Origin: Polychytrium aggregatum
Lineage: Eukaryota > Chytridiomycota > Chytridiomycetes > Polychytriales
DNA: 64,000 nt
Direction: 5' to 3'
Assembly (NCBI RefSeq): GCF_025602895.1
Contig: NW_026516210.1
Span: forward strand, 186,001 to 250,000
Shown: one piece after another, positions 1 to 11,600 of the stretch
Position numbering within the stretch: the first letter of the stretch is position 1
Layout: each line of letters starts with the position of its first letter
Notes under the pieces: model-generated
Told to the model about the DNA's origin: nothing
What the model saw: only the letters and a program-made list of their open reading frames with translations
Databases searched by the model: none
Position numbers and translations under genes: made by a program

Positions 1-234
1 CCCTCCAACTCGGGCTCTGCAGTGACTTCTCGGTCATCTTCTCAGGTGCTCAGTCCGCAGAAGGGCCGATCGATGGCGTCGCTCGGCAGCAGCGTCTCCG
101 ATGCGATCTCGTCGCAGAGCCAGTCACCATCGTCCTCGGTCGCGACCAGCAAGGAAGATTTGCTCAAGAAGCGCATGGGATTTCGACCGCCTGCTCTCAA
201 GCGGCCCCAGCAGCAGCTTGCCCGGAGCCGATAG
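1..234 (+). CDS. C-terminal end of a serine-rich protein (partial, 5' end outside window)
   Basis: An open frame enters at base 1 (first codon CCC) and runs to a TAG at 232-234, giving 77 residues. The tail is very rich in Ser and Gln and contains SPQKGR and a basic end (KKRMGFRPPALKRPQQQLAR). No recognisable domain lies in this fragment, which looks like a disordered C-terminus. The rest of the gene lies upstream of the window, so no function can be given. Coding status is supported by an open frame reaching the window edge and by residue composition like other Ser-rich fungal tails; it could also be only the last exon. Confidence 0.5.
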   Translation, partial: PSNSGSAVTSRSSSQVLSPQKGRSMASLGSSVSDAISSQSQSPSSSVATSKEDLLKKRMGFRPPALKRPQQQLARSR

Positions 235-843
235 CGCCCGTCGCCGCTGCTGCTGATGCTGGAAAGAGGGCGGGAGGAAACCGATGCATGTGTGGGATCG
301 TGGGCCTTGGGACCGCAAACTCGATAGACAGATCCGGCCGACCGGCTCAATAGACAGAGAAGATGCATCCTTGGCCGCCGATGCGGCGTGCGACGACTCT
401 CGCGAGACGGGCTGGTCCTGGGTGGCAGCAGGGCGGCTCACTCCCCCCGCATCGCACCTCGTTCATGCCCAGGCGTTCCCATGAGCCCACGCCTTTGCTC
501 ATGGGCGACGATCCGAGTGGGTATCCCGAAAAGGAAACGGTGGCAGCACAAGAGGTGCTCTCGCCGAGAGCAGCAGCGCCTCGCTGCACAGAGAACAGTC
601 TAAATGACAAGCTGCCATGCTCTCGCCGCACCTCGCCGCGTCTCGCTCTGTGCGCGCACAGAACTGGCCGTCGTTTTTCGGCCGTCGATGATCGCCAAAG
701 TTCTGCGTTTTGAGGCATCGACCGGCGCATCGTCCTGCTTGACCCCCTCTGTCTCGCTCACACCCCAGGGGCCATCCTCCCACTCGCCTCTTCTTCCCGC
801 TACCCTCCCCCCAAGATCCTCTTGCCGTGTCCGCCTCATCGCT
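235..843. other. Intergenic region: 3' flank of the Ser-rich gene and BFR1 upstream region
   Basis: About 600 bases with no convincing coding exon. It contains several GCTCTCG-type motifs (for example near 556 and 618) and pyrimidine-rich stretches just before the BFR1 start, as expected of a 5' UTR. No TATA box is obvious. Confidence 0.4.
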
Positions 844-3306
844 ATGCCTGCCACCGACGTCGATGCCGCCTCGGCCTCCCGCTCCAGAGTCCCGAAGCCC
901 GATCAGGATGCCCACAATGCTGTACGGCCCTTCTCCTTTCTGCTTCTGCTCGCTCACTCGCTCGCTCGACTCGTTGTGGCTGCTGTGGCCGGCTCGATGC
1001 CAAGCGTCTGTCCTCGCTGGAGGGCCTGTCTTTGTACCTCTCTGCTGCTGCGTTTCGGAATCGGGCTCTTCTGCTCTGTCGTCCGAATCGAGCGATCTCG
1101 TCTCGGATCTCTGGCACCCGATCCGCGATCGCATTTTGTCGCTCTGGTCTCGTCTGGTCTGGTCTGGTCTCTCATCCCGCTGCTCCTGTCTCATCTAGGA
1201 AATCGCTGTCATCAACGCCAATATTGAAGCCTACAAGAAGCAATTAGTGAGTCGTTCGTCTGCTGGCTGAGTCTGGGTGGTCTTGCCGCTCGATCTCCTG
1301 ATTCGTCCTTGATTGCGTCGGCTGCATCGGTCGCATCGGCCGCGTCGGCTGCCTTGGTTGTACTGCATTCTACCAGCTGCACATCTTCAGCGTGCCTATT
1401 GTCGTCCGTCCTCTGAGGCATGCGGCTAGCTGTCCTTGAGCTGATTGCACGATCTCAGGGTCACCCAACTCTGTGTTCTTGGCGTGGGACTCGTGGTCAA
1501 GTCTACCGCGGCAGAACTCTAACTCCATCCGCCCGTGTTCATGGAACAGAATCAAGCATCTGAGGCCCTGAACGGCAAAGGTGAAAAGGGATCCGCCTCG
1601 GAGCGCACAAAGGAGCTCCGTGCCAAACTGGACGAGCTGACTGCCCAGCGCAACGAACTGAACGCCGAACGCACCAAGATCCTGGACGAGCTCAAGAAGC
1701 TCCAGGCCAGCATCCGCAAGAAGGTACGTAGCGGGCGAGTGACTTGTGTGGCCATACGTGGGCGCGTTCGCATCGAGCTTGAAGGCGCTCACCGAGAGCA
1801 GGCGACGGCTTTCGACAGTGGCTGAGAGTATAACCCGGTGTCGATCTGTACACGCCTTGCCGTCGATGGTCAATCTAATCTGGCTGTTCGCGCTCTCGTT
1901 GTGGTTTCCGTGCAACTGTGGCAATCTAAAACGACCTTGCTCTTGGCTGTCGGATATCAATGCCCACAGACTGACGAAGTCAAGGCTTCCAAGAACAAGC
2001 TCGGCTTCAAGAGCGCCGCTGACATTGATGCCCAGATTGCGTGCGTATCCAACCTCAACAGCGCAGTGCGTGCTTCGGGATGTTGATTCAGACACTTGGA
2101 TGAGTCCGAGTCCGGTTCATTGGACCAGAGGCAGTTTTGGTGTCTGCGCGATCGTCGTCCCAGCTCCCCAAAGTCTGCGTCCTCCCTTTCTCACAGTCCG
2201 ACTTCCGGCACCCCTGTGCCCTCCCCTCAAACATGGTCTCTTCCATCTGCAGCGATCTCGAGAAGCAGCTCCAGGCCGGACGCTTCTCTCTTAACGAGGA
2301 GAAGAAGGTCGTCTCTGATATCTCGCAGCTGAAGAAGAGCAAGAAGGTCTTTGAGGGATTCGACTCCCAGCAGACCTCTGTTGACCAGGACCAACAGACC
2401 ATCGACCAGCTCCGAAAGCGCCTTGATGAGCTGGACCCCAAGCGCACGTCCGTCAACGACGCCTACACCGTCACTCGCTCCGAGCTCAACGCCCTCAACT
2501 CCGAGAAGCAAAAGGAGTGGGACAACCGCAACTCCCTGTTCGAGGCCAAGAAAGAGGCCAAGGCCAAGCTGGACGCCGAATTCAACAAACTGCGCGAGGT
2601 CAAGGCTGCCTTCAAGCAGCAGCGAGATGTCTTCTACACTCAGCAGCGCGAGGACCACGCTCGCCGCCAGGCCAAGTACAAGGAGGAGCAGGAGCAGCAC
2701 CGCCAGGAGAAGCTTCGAATCGAGGCCGACAAGGAGCGCGAAAACGCCGAGATCCCCGCCTTCTCGGAGGAAATCAACCAGATCAACGCCCTGGTCCAGG
2801 TCCTGCAGGTTCTGAAGGACGGCCCCAAGGCCGGTCCTGCCAAGGCCGTCGCATCCGCCAACGTCTCGAACCGCGAGGTCGACACCTCTCTGCCCGAAGG
2901 TGCCCAGGTTCTCACCAAGAAGTCTGATCGCGACGACGACTACCTCGTCATGAAGAAGGACCGCAAGGGCAAGAAGGCCGCCAACGCCGCCCCCAAGGCC
3001 GAGGCCCCCAAGCCCCTCAAGTTCGATATCGTCACGGTCGAGCAGTTCTTCCAGTTCAACGTCCAGGTGCCCACTTCTCTCCAGGAGATCGACTCGACCA
3101 TCGCCAACCTCGAGGAGAAGAAGCAGAGCTTCATCGACCGCCAGCCCGAGCAGACCAAGCGCAACATTGCTGCCGCCGAAGCCAAGATCGCTGCCCTTGC
3201 CGCCAAGGTTGCCCGTGGCGAGTCAATCGAATCGATCGAGTCTGTCGAGTCTGTCGAGTCTGTTGAGGAGGCTCCGTCGAGCTCTGTCGAGGAGGTCTCT
3301 GCCTGA
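844..3306 (+). CDS. BFR1: BFR1-like nuclear segregation / polysome-associated coiled-coil protein
   Basis: Five exons join in frame (844-921, 1199-1246, 1550-1723, 1970-2040, 2253-3306) to give 474 residues, close to the 470 of yeast Bfr1. The protein is almost entirely charged coiled coil. The family signature in the long last exon includes SDISQLKKSKKVFEGF, an acidic-basic middle with long heptads, and a C-terminal ladder of SIESIESVESVE repeats. Bfr1 homologues bind mRNA and ribosomes at the ER, affect secretion (brefeldin A resistance) and nuclear segregation. The start at 844 is chosen because it opens a 26-codon exon that splices in phase to the next. Donors are GTACGG, GTGAGT, GTACGT and GTGCGT. 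The gene converges on LTV1. The family call rests on remembered similarity; exon 1 is the least certain part. Confidence 0.85.
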
Positions 3307-3846
3307 GCGCATCCTGTGACGGTGCCGCCACCTTCCCCCCCCCTGCCGCCGCCGTTCCTGTAATTGATGCAACCCAAGGGAGGCGACTGGCTCGTAGCGA
3401 GGCTTTACCCCTGGGTCCGACCGTTGATGTCCCCCCCCCTCATTCTGCAGAGGGACAGCCATATCTCCATCATTCTACCAATACAGCGTCGAATGCACAC
3501 CCGCTCTATCTGCAGGCTCCATGTCCATGAGTGCGCTCGATCTGAGCGAGAGCGGTGTCGGTGGCTGGACCATCAGCACAGCCATATGCCTGTCGCTCCC
3601 TGAGCACCGTTTCCTTTGCGCACGGCCCAACACAGTCATACTCGATTTTGGAATGCCAACCCACGAGGCAGGATAACACCAAGCCGCTGCGGGTGGTCGA
3701 TGAGCTTCAGTTTGTTGCAGGACAGGACAGTCGCGTGTTTCATGAAAGACTTGGTTACATACAAATGGCAATTACGATGCCACAAAGGGGGGAGGGGTGC
3801 GGTCGTGAACGAGGAGTCAAGGTGCAGGCTAAGGTTTGCCGAGTCG
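3307..3846. other. Convergent intergenic region between BFR1 and LTV1
   Basis: About 540 bases between two stop codons facing each other. It holds C-runs after the BFR1 stop and no supported exon, so it should contain both 3' UTRs and polyadenylation signals. Confidence 0.4.
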
Positions 3847-6800
3847 CTAGAGGGGAATGAACTTGCCCGCCTTCTCGCGAGTGATCGCAACGGCTTCCTG
3901 TCGCTGCTTCTCCTCCTTGAAGGCCGTCTTGGTCGACTTTTTCTCCATCCTCCGGTTCTGTGTCCGCAAGCGACAACGGGTCAGCGACTCACGCACGCAA
4001 CTCTCCCTTGGGGCCTGGATGCCATGACATACCTGCTTCTCAGCCTTGACCTGCTCCTTTCGTCGTCGCTTCTCTTCGGCGGTCTCCTTCTTGTCTCGCT
4101 TAGCACCCTTGTTGATACGCGCTGCAGTTGCAGATGGGAACCGATGAGCACAAAGATACACAGTTAGCATCGCCGGCCTGAAGCACCAGGTCGGTGGGGG
4201 CATCGAGATGAGCCAGAGCCATTCGACAGCAACCATCGCCTGCCCATGGTGCATTGTCGCGGTCATGCATGAGCGGCCGCAGCTGGAACAGAGCGAGGGC
4301 ACTGGGCTTGGCCATATTGCGGCAATATCAATGACTACCAAGCACGCCGTCCGGGCATGCAGTGCATCGCTCACCCTCAGCATCATCTTCTTGTTCGCTG
4401 TCCTGTTCAAACGCCGTCTGGGGTTGCTGTTCCGAGCCGGCCGTGTCATTGAGAGACATGTCCTGCAGCTCTTCGTGGATTGCCACAGGGAAGCCCTTCT
4501 TCATTCGGATCTTGACCCTGCCGTCCTTGATGAGGTGCGGTCGGTTGTAGACGTTCGAGTAGGTCGTCAGGATGGTTTCAGCGTCCCATCCGTCGTTGAC
4601 CTCTTCCTTCTCGGTCCGCAGCCATTCGATATCATCATCGTTGTCTTCGCGGCTTTCGTCCTCTTGAATGACTCGCTCGACATCCTTGCGAATATCGACT
4701 TCGTCGGTGAGACCCTTGCGGATGTCGTCCATGAGTGGGGCACCGCCGGGGATCTTGACGATGCGTCGCTTGCCCACCATCTCGGTCGAGTCCAAAAACT
4801 CATCCATCAGATCGTTCAGTCGCTGGTCCGAGATCGAGACCGTGCCAATAACATCGGGGTGCTCCTCATCCAGCTCGCCAATCTCGTTGTCTGAGTATTC
4901 CTCCATGACCTTATCGAATCGGTCGTCGAGCAGCGTCAGATGCTTGTTGCGGAACATGACCGAGGATGTCATCGAAAAGTTGGTCAGGGCAGTCTTGCGG
5001 TCAGAGGGCCCACCGCGCGCTGTGCCCGAGTCGTCGCTGTATTGTCCATCTTCGCCGTCGTCAGAGAGGTTCCTCTGTGCCTTTTTGAATCTGACATGAC
5101 ATGGATGGGTCAATTAGGGGCGGTGGATCAATTCAAGGCATACGCACTCTGCCACGGTGGCGATTATAAGATCCAGGCGATCCCAAGCACGGAAGAGATG
5201 GATCTGCAGAATGCATCTGCATAGCTCGGTGAGGGGATAACCATCCACCAAGGTGTACGGACCGCCTTTGAGCAGATGCATGCCACAACAGGGGAGGGGC
5301 TTACTTTTGGAACTCTCTGAACCAGTCGCCACTCGAGGCTTCCTGCTCGTCGCCTTCATGGTATCGCTCGGCTCCGCTGCCATCGTAATCGTCATCTTCA
5401 TACTCATCGTCATAGTCGTCGTCTTCCTCATCCAGCTCGCCCCGTTTCTCGAGTTCCGTGCGAACCTCGTCGGGGAGCTCCTCGGCATTCAGCAGGTCGA
5501 AAAAGTCGTCAATGTCGTCTTCGACATACGCATCGTCGTCCAGGGCATACATGGCGTCTCGCACAATCGGGTCAAGCTCGATCATCGGCACGGCGGCCTC
5601 GGTGTTAAGCATGCCCACGGCATTCTCATAGCGCGAGGGCAGGACATCCTGCGGCAGAGCAAAGTTGACCTTTCGCTTGGAGCCCCTCGCTGTCGAGGCG
5701 ATCTCACTGGCGGCATCCTCGTCCTGGGAATGGGAAGTGTATCGGAGGATTAGGCCGATTAGGATGGGGTCATGGATCGGGATGTTTGAGGGCGACACAC
5801 CGGCCGGTTGGTTGGTTGGATGACCCTCACGGCCACCAAACTGGCGCCAGCACATCTGCAGGGAGATTGGGGTGTGAACTTGTGGATATCCGCATATGCA
5901 TGCCCTACCACAAACTGAATGCCGCTCTTCTTCTGGGGCTTCTTGGACGACTTGGCCTCGATGTACACGGCACTGGGATCCTCGCCCATGGGCTTGAGAT
6001 GCTGCAGATAATCGTAGGAGCCCATGTCCGAAAAGGTGATGCCGTACATGGCGGCATCCTCGCTGGCCGCAGTGCCACTGCAGATGGAGGGGACTGATTA
6101 GCGGAACGGACATTTCTGGCTGCAGCACCTGAGCGTGAGCAAAACCCCGTCAGGGCTTGCAGAAGTCGCAGGGGCATCTGTTGGGCCCTGACCGCATTCC
6201 AATTCATGGCTCCGCTCGTTCCTCCGCTGACAGCTACATTCCGCTGCTTACTCTGTAAGTTTGGACTGGGACTTGGCTGCTCGTGCGGTAGGAGCAGCAT
6301 AGGCTTTCACAGACTTTTTCTCAGACTTTTTGGCAGCCGCTGGCTCTGAATCGGCCGTCGGCTCGCTGGTATTGGCAACGCCGGTCTCTCTATCCTGCTC
6401 CACATCGTCGTCTTCGGCAGCGTGCTCAGCGTCGTCGTCCAGGTCGTCTTGCTCGTCATCATCATAGTCGCCGTCGCCATAATCGTCGTCGTCGTCAAAC
6501 TTGAGCTCCTCCTCGTCGCTATCGTAGTCAGAGGCCTCAAAGTCGTAGTAGATTCCCTCGCCGTGTTCCGAGGCGAGGTCGTTTGCGATGGCTTTGGGGT
6601 CATATCGTCCTTTCTGGGATCATCATGGCCGGACATGACCGGGTTGGGGCACCATGAGAGGAGCAGCGAGCGTTACTGTCGCTGGCTTGAATACAGCTGC
6701 GTCTCTGAGCATCCATTCTTCCCGAGGCCCTCTCTGCGCTGGTCAATGGCTTGCGTTGGCGCACCCACCTTCACGACGTTCATCGAAGGCGCAACGGGCT

Positions 6801-6915
6801 TCAGGACCATCTTGGAGGCATCTTCGTCGGCCAGCTTGGGATCACGCTGGGACCGGTGCACGACCTGGAAGTGCACGGCCTTGGACTTGTCGATGAATGC
6901 CTTCTTCTTTCCCAT
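3847..6915 (-). CDS. LTV1: LTV1, 40S ribosomal subunit biogenesis/export factor
   Basis: Seven exons on the minus strand (6915-6769, 6613-6252, 6077-5909, 5723-5305, 5090-4375, 4121-4033, 3957-3847) splice in phase into 670 residues. Hallmarks of LTV1 appear in order: an N-terminus with KKKAFIDKSKAV and VVHRSQRDP, the SYDYLQHLKPMG block, FSMTSSVMFRNKHLTLLD, TYSNVYNRPHLIKDG, and a basic C-terminal tail (EKKSTKTAFKEEKQRQ). LTV1 accompanies pre-40S particles and is removed by casein kinase before final maturation. At 670 residues the protein is longer than yeast or human LTV1 (roughly 460-475), mainly through a very acidic second exon inserted between the N-terminal motif and the DYLQHLK block. 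It is divergently transcribed from the NDUFB3 gene. Confidence in family is high; single splice sites could be off by a few bases. Confidence 0.92.
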
Positions 6916-7411
6916 CTTGCAGCGGAGCCGTAGGTGCGTGCGGGTGCGGGTGCGGGCGGTGCCGTGGGTGTATGGGCCTGGGAGATGCCGGGCCGCTTGC
7001 AGGTCGCTTGCAGGTCGCTTGCAGGTCGCTTGCAGGTCGCTTGCAGGTCGCTTGCGGGCTGTGGGAATCGGAGCCGCCACTCGGCTGGGTTCTGTGGCGG
7101 AGAAGCAACAAAAAAGCGCCTGTGCAAATGAATTAATTTCATTCGCCGGCTCGAGCCGGCCCGATAAGGCAGGTGCTCTCGGCGCGCTCTCGGTGTGCTC
7201 TCGGCCGCTCTCGGCTCTCGCCCGGCCCGTTTGCGCTTTTTCTTTTCGGCTTTGTCGGTTCGATGATCGACTTTTGTCTCTGGAGACCTGTCCTGCGATC
7301 GTCGCTGCTCCAGCAAGCAAGCCAGCCAGCAAGCAAGCCGGCCCTCTGCGCAACCCCGTCCCCGATCGATCGCCCGCTGCTCCAGGATCCGGCCTCGCCT
7401 GCACATCGAAA
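6916..7411. promoter_or_regulatory. Divergent promoter between LTV1 and NDUFB3
   Basis: About 500 bases separate two head-to-head start codons. The region contains five copies of an 11-bp repeat and, nearer NDUFB3, a run of GCTCTCGG motifs (about 7176-7222). No clear TATA box is seen. The two genes likely share this promoter. Confidence 0.5.
6995..7056 (+). repeat. 11-bp tandem repeat (GCTTGCAGGTC x5)
   Basis: Five perfect copies of GCTTGCAGGTC followed by a degenerate partial copy (GCTTGCGGGC). It sits about 80 bp upstream of the LTV1 start codon in the shared promoter. Confidence 0.9.
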
Positions 7412-7738
7412 ATGACCTTCCCGAAGCCCGAGTTTGCCCTCTTCCCCAACGCCCTGTGGCGTGTCAACCCGCCCATCCTGAACCGCTCGCTGCCCAAGGG
7501 CTTTGTCGACCCCTGGGCCCGCCGCGATGCCTGGCGATACCACTCGTTCTTCTCATTAAAGAACCGCGTCCGTGCCCTGTTCCCCGGCTTTGGTCTGGGT
7601 GCCTCGGCCTTTGCCGTCTACCTGTGCTACGACTACTGGTATCAGAACGAAGGCCCCGGACGAGAGGAGCGTCAAAAGTGGCAGAAATGGATGCACGAAC
7701 GTGAGGAGCGTCTCAAGCACGAAGAGCCCCACCATTAA
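7412..7738 (+). CDS. NDUFB3: NADH dehydrogenase (ubiquinone) 1 beta subcomplex subunit 3, complex I B12 subunit
   Basis: An uninterrupted 108-codon frame, the only intronless complete gene in the window. It carries the B12-family core: FVDPWARRDAWRYHSFF, matching the DPWxRxEAWRY motif, followed by one membrane segment (about residues 59-76, FGLGASAFAVYLCYDYW) and a short charged tail ending in HH. Accessory complex I subunits of this family are small single-pass inner-membrane proteins on the membrane arm. The N-terminal 35 residues are fungal-type, with a Phe/Pro-rich start and no clear presequence, as usual for this subunit. The ATG at 7412 is the first one preceding the conserved core. It is divergent from LTV1, with only intergenic sequence downstream. 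Confidence 0.88.
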   Translation: MTFPKPEFALFPNALWRVNPPILNRSLPKGFVDPWARRDAWRYHSFFSLKNRVRALFPGFGLGASAFAVYLCYDYWYQNEGPGREERQKWQKWMHEREERLKHEEPHH

Positions 7739-8668
7739 TCGATCTGTCCACGTTTCGTTGACCCCATCCCCGGCGTTGTCCGTGCCTCTCCCCTCCCCTC
7801 CCGTCCTATCTCTCCCTCCTACGCTCTCCCTGGCACTTGTACCTGCGCGTTGGCAGCACGATGCTGGCCAGGCTATATCGGCTATCTTGCGGGCACATTC
7901 CCCGACTCTCTCGTCCTCTGCCTCGAGGATCGAGGTCCAAGATGTGTCTTGATGGGAATGTCTTGTTCCCCATCCCCTTCCCCGTCCCCCATCCCCATCC
8001 CCCGAGCATTCCCTGCTGCCGCAGTAGAGAAACAGCACAATATACAATGTTCGCATATTCGGCTGCTTCTCTTTTTCCTCCGCATCTGCTCATCTCTCGC
8101 CTTCGCTCTTGACATCGGCAGCTCTCCGACAGCCTCGGCACTCGACGACTCGGACTTGGACTCGAACTCGGACGACCGACTGCGACGGATTCACAAGCTG
8201 CAGCCAATCACCCACAACAGGACCAGAACTGCAGAGTCTCCCAGCCTTATGGATCCGGATCACCACAGTCAAACTGTCCGAGTCCTCCGTCGCAATCTGT
8301 CCTTCAAGGGCTCATCCGTATCGTGGAGCTCAAAGTTGCAGCGGCGGCTGGATGCATCCCGATTAACGTCAATCCGGAAACCTCACTGGATCGAGCAGGA
8401 GTGGCACTGGACCGACATTGCGGCATCGGCTGGTGTTGAGTTTCGGACAAAGGACGGCTGGGCCATTGGGACAACCCCCACCCGCTCATGGATGATGGAG
8501 CAATTGAGGCATCCTGTCGCGCGGGCGTCGCAAGCAGTCTGATCGAGATGCACCTCGATCCAGCGTGTTGGATTGCAGCTCTGTTCAGTCTCCCAGCCCG
8601 CCATCATGCCCGTTGCATCCGCAATGTCGCACCAAGTCGACATCGCTATGCAGCCCCAAGCACGCGGC
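7739..8668. other. Convergent intergenic region without a supported gene
   Basis: About 930 bases between the NDUFB3 and OCRL-type stop codons. A 230-codon open frame exists here (7850-8542 +) but has no recognisable domain, and its start lies within probable UTR sequence. Nothing else convincing is seen. Confidence 0.35.
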
Positions 8669-11600
8669 TCACAATGGGTTTTCGTCGTGCAGGAAGTGGC
8701 TCAAGAAGATCGTTGCCTTGGTCGTGAAAGAGTCCTTCTCGCCTCTTCCCAGGGACGGCTGGGTCGCCGCCACCCCTGCCTCGACTGCGAGAGCGTTCTT
8801 TGCAGGGCTGACGGTGGCCGCACCCACTCCCGCCGAGCCGTAGAACAGCGATGCAGCCACCGAGAAGATCCCCGATGACCGAGCTGCGGCTTTCCGTGTT
8901 GGGGAGAGGTTCGGCGATGCACCGAGAGCGAATTTCTTGGATCCAGCATCGGCTTCGGCCGCAGGCTTGAACAGCACCGGGACAAAGACTTGCCCTTGAA
9001 GCGAGGCATTAACATGTGCGTGAGCATCGCATACGTCAGCGGAGACTGTCGGGTGGGATGCCAAATTTGCCATTTTCTCGGCGTCCGTCCTTTCCCGACC
9101 GACACTTTTCCGCGGGATGTGCACTCCGGGTTCCGGAAGCATCGGTCGCAACAGAGCATGGATGAATACATACCAAGCTTATCGATCGTAATGGTCCCTG
9201 CCGGGCTCTGCTCCTTCAGCAACAGCCGCAGCAGCTTGACAAGCTCAACAAAGGCCAGCGCATGGACCTTGGGGAGGTACTTTCCCACAGCTTCCTTGGA
9301 GCTGCGGAAGGCGGCATAGTTTTCGAGGACTTGTCCGACCAACGGGGATGGGATCACTGGGACAGCCAGCGAGTCCAGGAATGTCACCAGTGTCTCGGCC
9401 ATCGAGTGCACGGCGATATCCTTGCCTTTGCGGAAGATGTCTCGGGAGTCTGTCTCGGCGCTGGCAACAAACGGCTGGCCCGTTTCCAGACACAGTCGGA
9501 TAAAATTGCTGACCTCCGAGTCGCCAAAGGACGTAAAGACATTTTCCTGCAGACACAGGCAGAGGTTAGCGCCAGCTGCACTTCCTCGGTGATGCACGAG
9601 AGCCATCGGGATTAGGCTTACCACTCCAAGTGCGTGCTCGGACAGAAACCCGATCATCCGCGTAAAAACCAGAGGGAGCGCAACCGCCTCGTCCGCCGAC
9701 GCCTCGATTTGCTCGATTTCGCCCTCGGAATCGATCTTGCTCATGAGGATCTTGCAGTCTTGGCTGTTGAGCTCGCGGATGGGGCGGCTTTCGATCCGCG
9801 AGAGAAGCCGCAGATCAGATCCAAAGCAGCTGGCGTGCCAGGTGCCCGTCACGTTGAGAAAAGTGTCCTTGCCATTGACCGTGTGCAGGATCAGAATATC
9901 ATCGAGCGAGTCCTTGCCAAAGTTCAGTTCCTCGGCGATCTTCTTGTTGACAATCACAGTGATGTTGACTTTGATCTGATTTCCAGGCAGGAGCATGCTC
10001 GAGGATGGGCTGATGAAGCACCAGGGCTTCGACGGCGCCGAGCTGGGAATCTTGGGGGCAAAGCTGTACTTGGCGATGACCTGCATGGATCCACCCGCAG
10101 CTGATCAGTCCCGCGGGTTTGTGTACTAGCAACCAACGGCTCTCCAGCATCCTGCGCTTCGGGCCAAGCGCAGATCCGCTTTGCGCAGTATGTCCGTCGC
10201 CTGTACTAACCTGTCCGCGGTTCTCGATCACAATGGATTTGGCTTGGGGCACCAGGAATCGAACGTTGTCAAACACAATCTCGTTGGTGCTGACGTGTAG
10301 ATCCGGTATCGATTCGTTCTCCAGCTTGTCGAGCTCGTGGATCAGCGCAGTGCGCGTTTTGACGAGTTTTTCGTTGACGATAGACCGGATCTAAACGGTC
10401 GGCCCGCCGAGAACACATCAGCACACCATATTCCATACCAGAATCGATTATACCGGCCGCAGCCTTACCTTGGCCTGGAAGAGCGCCATGACGGGCTTGT
10501 GGTCGCTGAGCGTCAGCGCCATGCACGATTTGTACCAGAGCAACGAAAGCCACTCGGCGTCGTCTCGGTGCAGTGGATTGCTGTGCCAGAGGATCCGATC
10601 GCACCACGATGGTATGCGCTTCTTTTCACTCGAGTCAAAGTTGGATGTTCCAATGTCGTACTTGTATGACGGCGGAAACTTGATCGAGCCCTCTTGGAAG
10701 GTTCGGAACACCTTACCGGCAGCCATTTGCATGCGGAGCTGGGCAAGAGGCGAGGATTGGAGCAAGTTAGCTGAGGCGTCGACGGGAAGAGCAAGACAGC
10801 GCTGCAAGGCGTCTGCTTGAAGAGTGCAAAAGCAGATTCATGGAAGGCACTGCATCGAGCACCGCCTTGACGCCCTACCTGGTCGTAGATGAGCAGCTCT
10901 TCGTACTCTTCGCTATCCAGCAACTTGCGCGCGACAATGTCGCCAACGCCGATGCGATAGTTCAGGTCACCGACCCAGAACAGATGGCTAAGCACGCAGT
11001 CCGAGGTCAAGAGATGACAATTGGTAAGCGGTGGTGGTTGCGTCCATATGATCGCGCCATTGTGCAAAGCACTCCATCCCTGGCATGCCATTGCTGGAAG
11101 CAGTGCTGCATCCCGGGAGCTGCATCTGGTACATCCAGAAGTCGGGAAGCGCTCAAGCATCCAGCTCAGCTGATCGTGCACATCGTGCACATCGTGCATC
11201 GGATAGACTCACTCGCAGTCGAATACTGTGGCGCCGGTTGTTGATGTGATGGGGCTTGCAACAAATCCACTCGTTGGCGACGTTACCACCTCGAGATCGT
11301 CCGCAGAGTCGCTGTAGCCAGCAACCCACGGATTGGAATGCATGTAGTTGTAGTAGGTGCTGTACTTTGATTCAGCCCCTTGTGCAAACAGAAACAGCAT
11401 CCGTTTACAGATCTCGGCGTAGTCTTGGTTTCGGCGCGCCACCTGGTTCGTGTCGGCGGCAAGGTGGCAGTTGACGAAGCAGAGATAGGAGTCGTAGAAA
11501 CGGAAACGCACACCGACGCCGCCTTTGTTTCCCTGTCCCGAGAGATTACGCCCATCGTTAGCACCAGTCCCGTGACAAACGCATGCCCGCGATGCCATCA

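Noticed and set aside
6422-7738. 438-codon open frame fused upstream of NDUFB3
   Set aside because: Only the last 108 codons match the B12 family; the rest is antisense to LTV1 and promoter sequence.
7850-8542. 230-codon open frame after NDUFB3
   Set aside because: No conserved motif, no splice partner, and it begins in the probable 3' UTR of NDUFB3.
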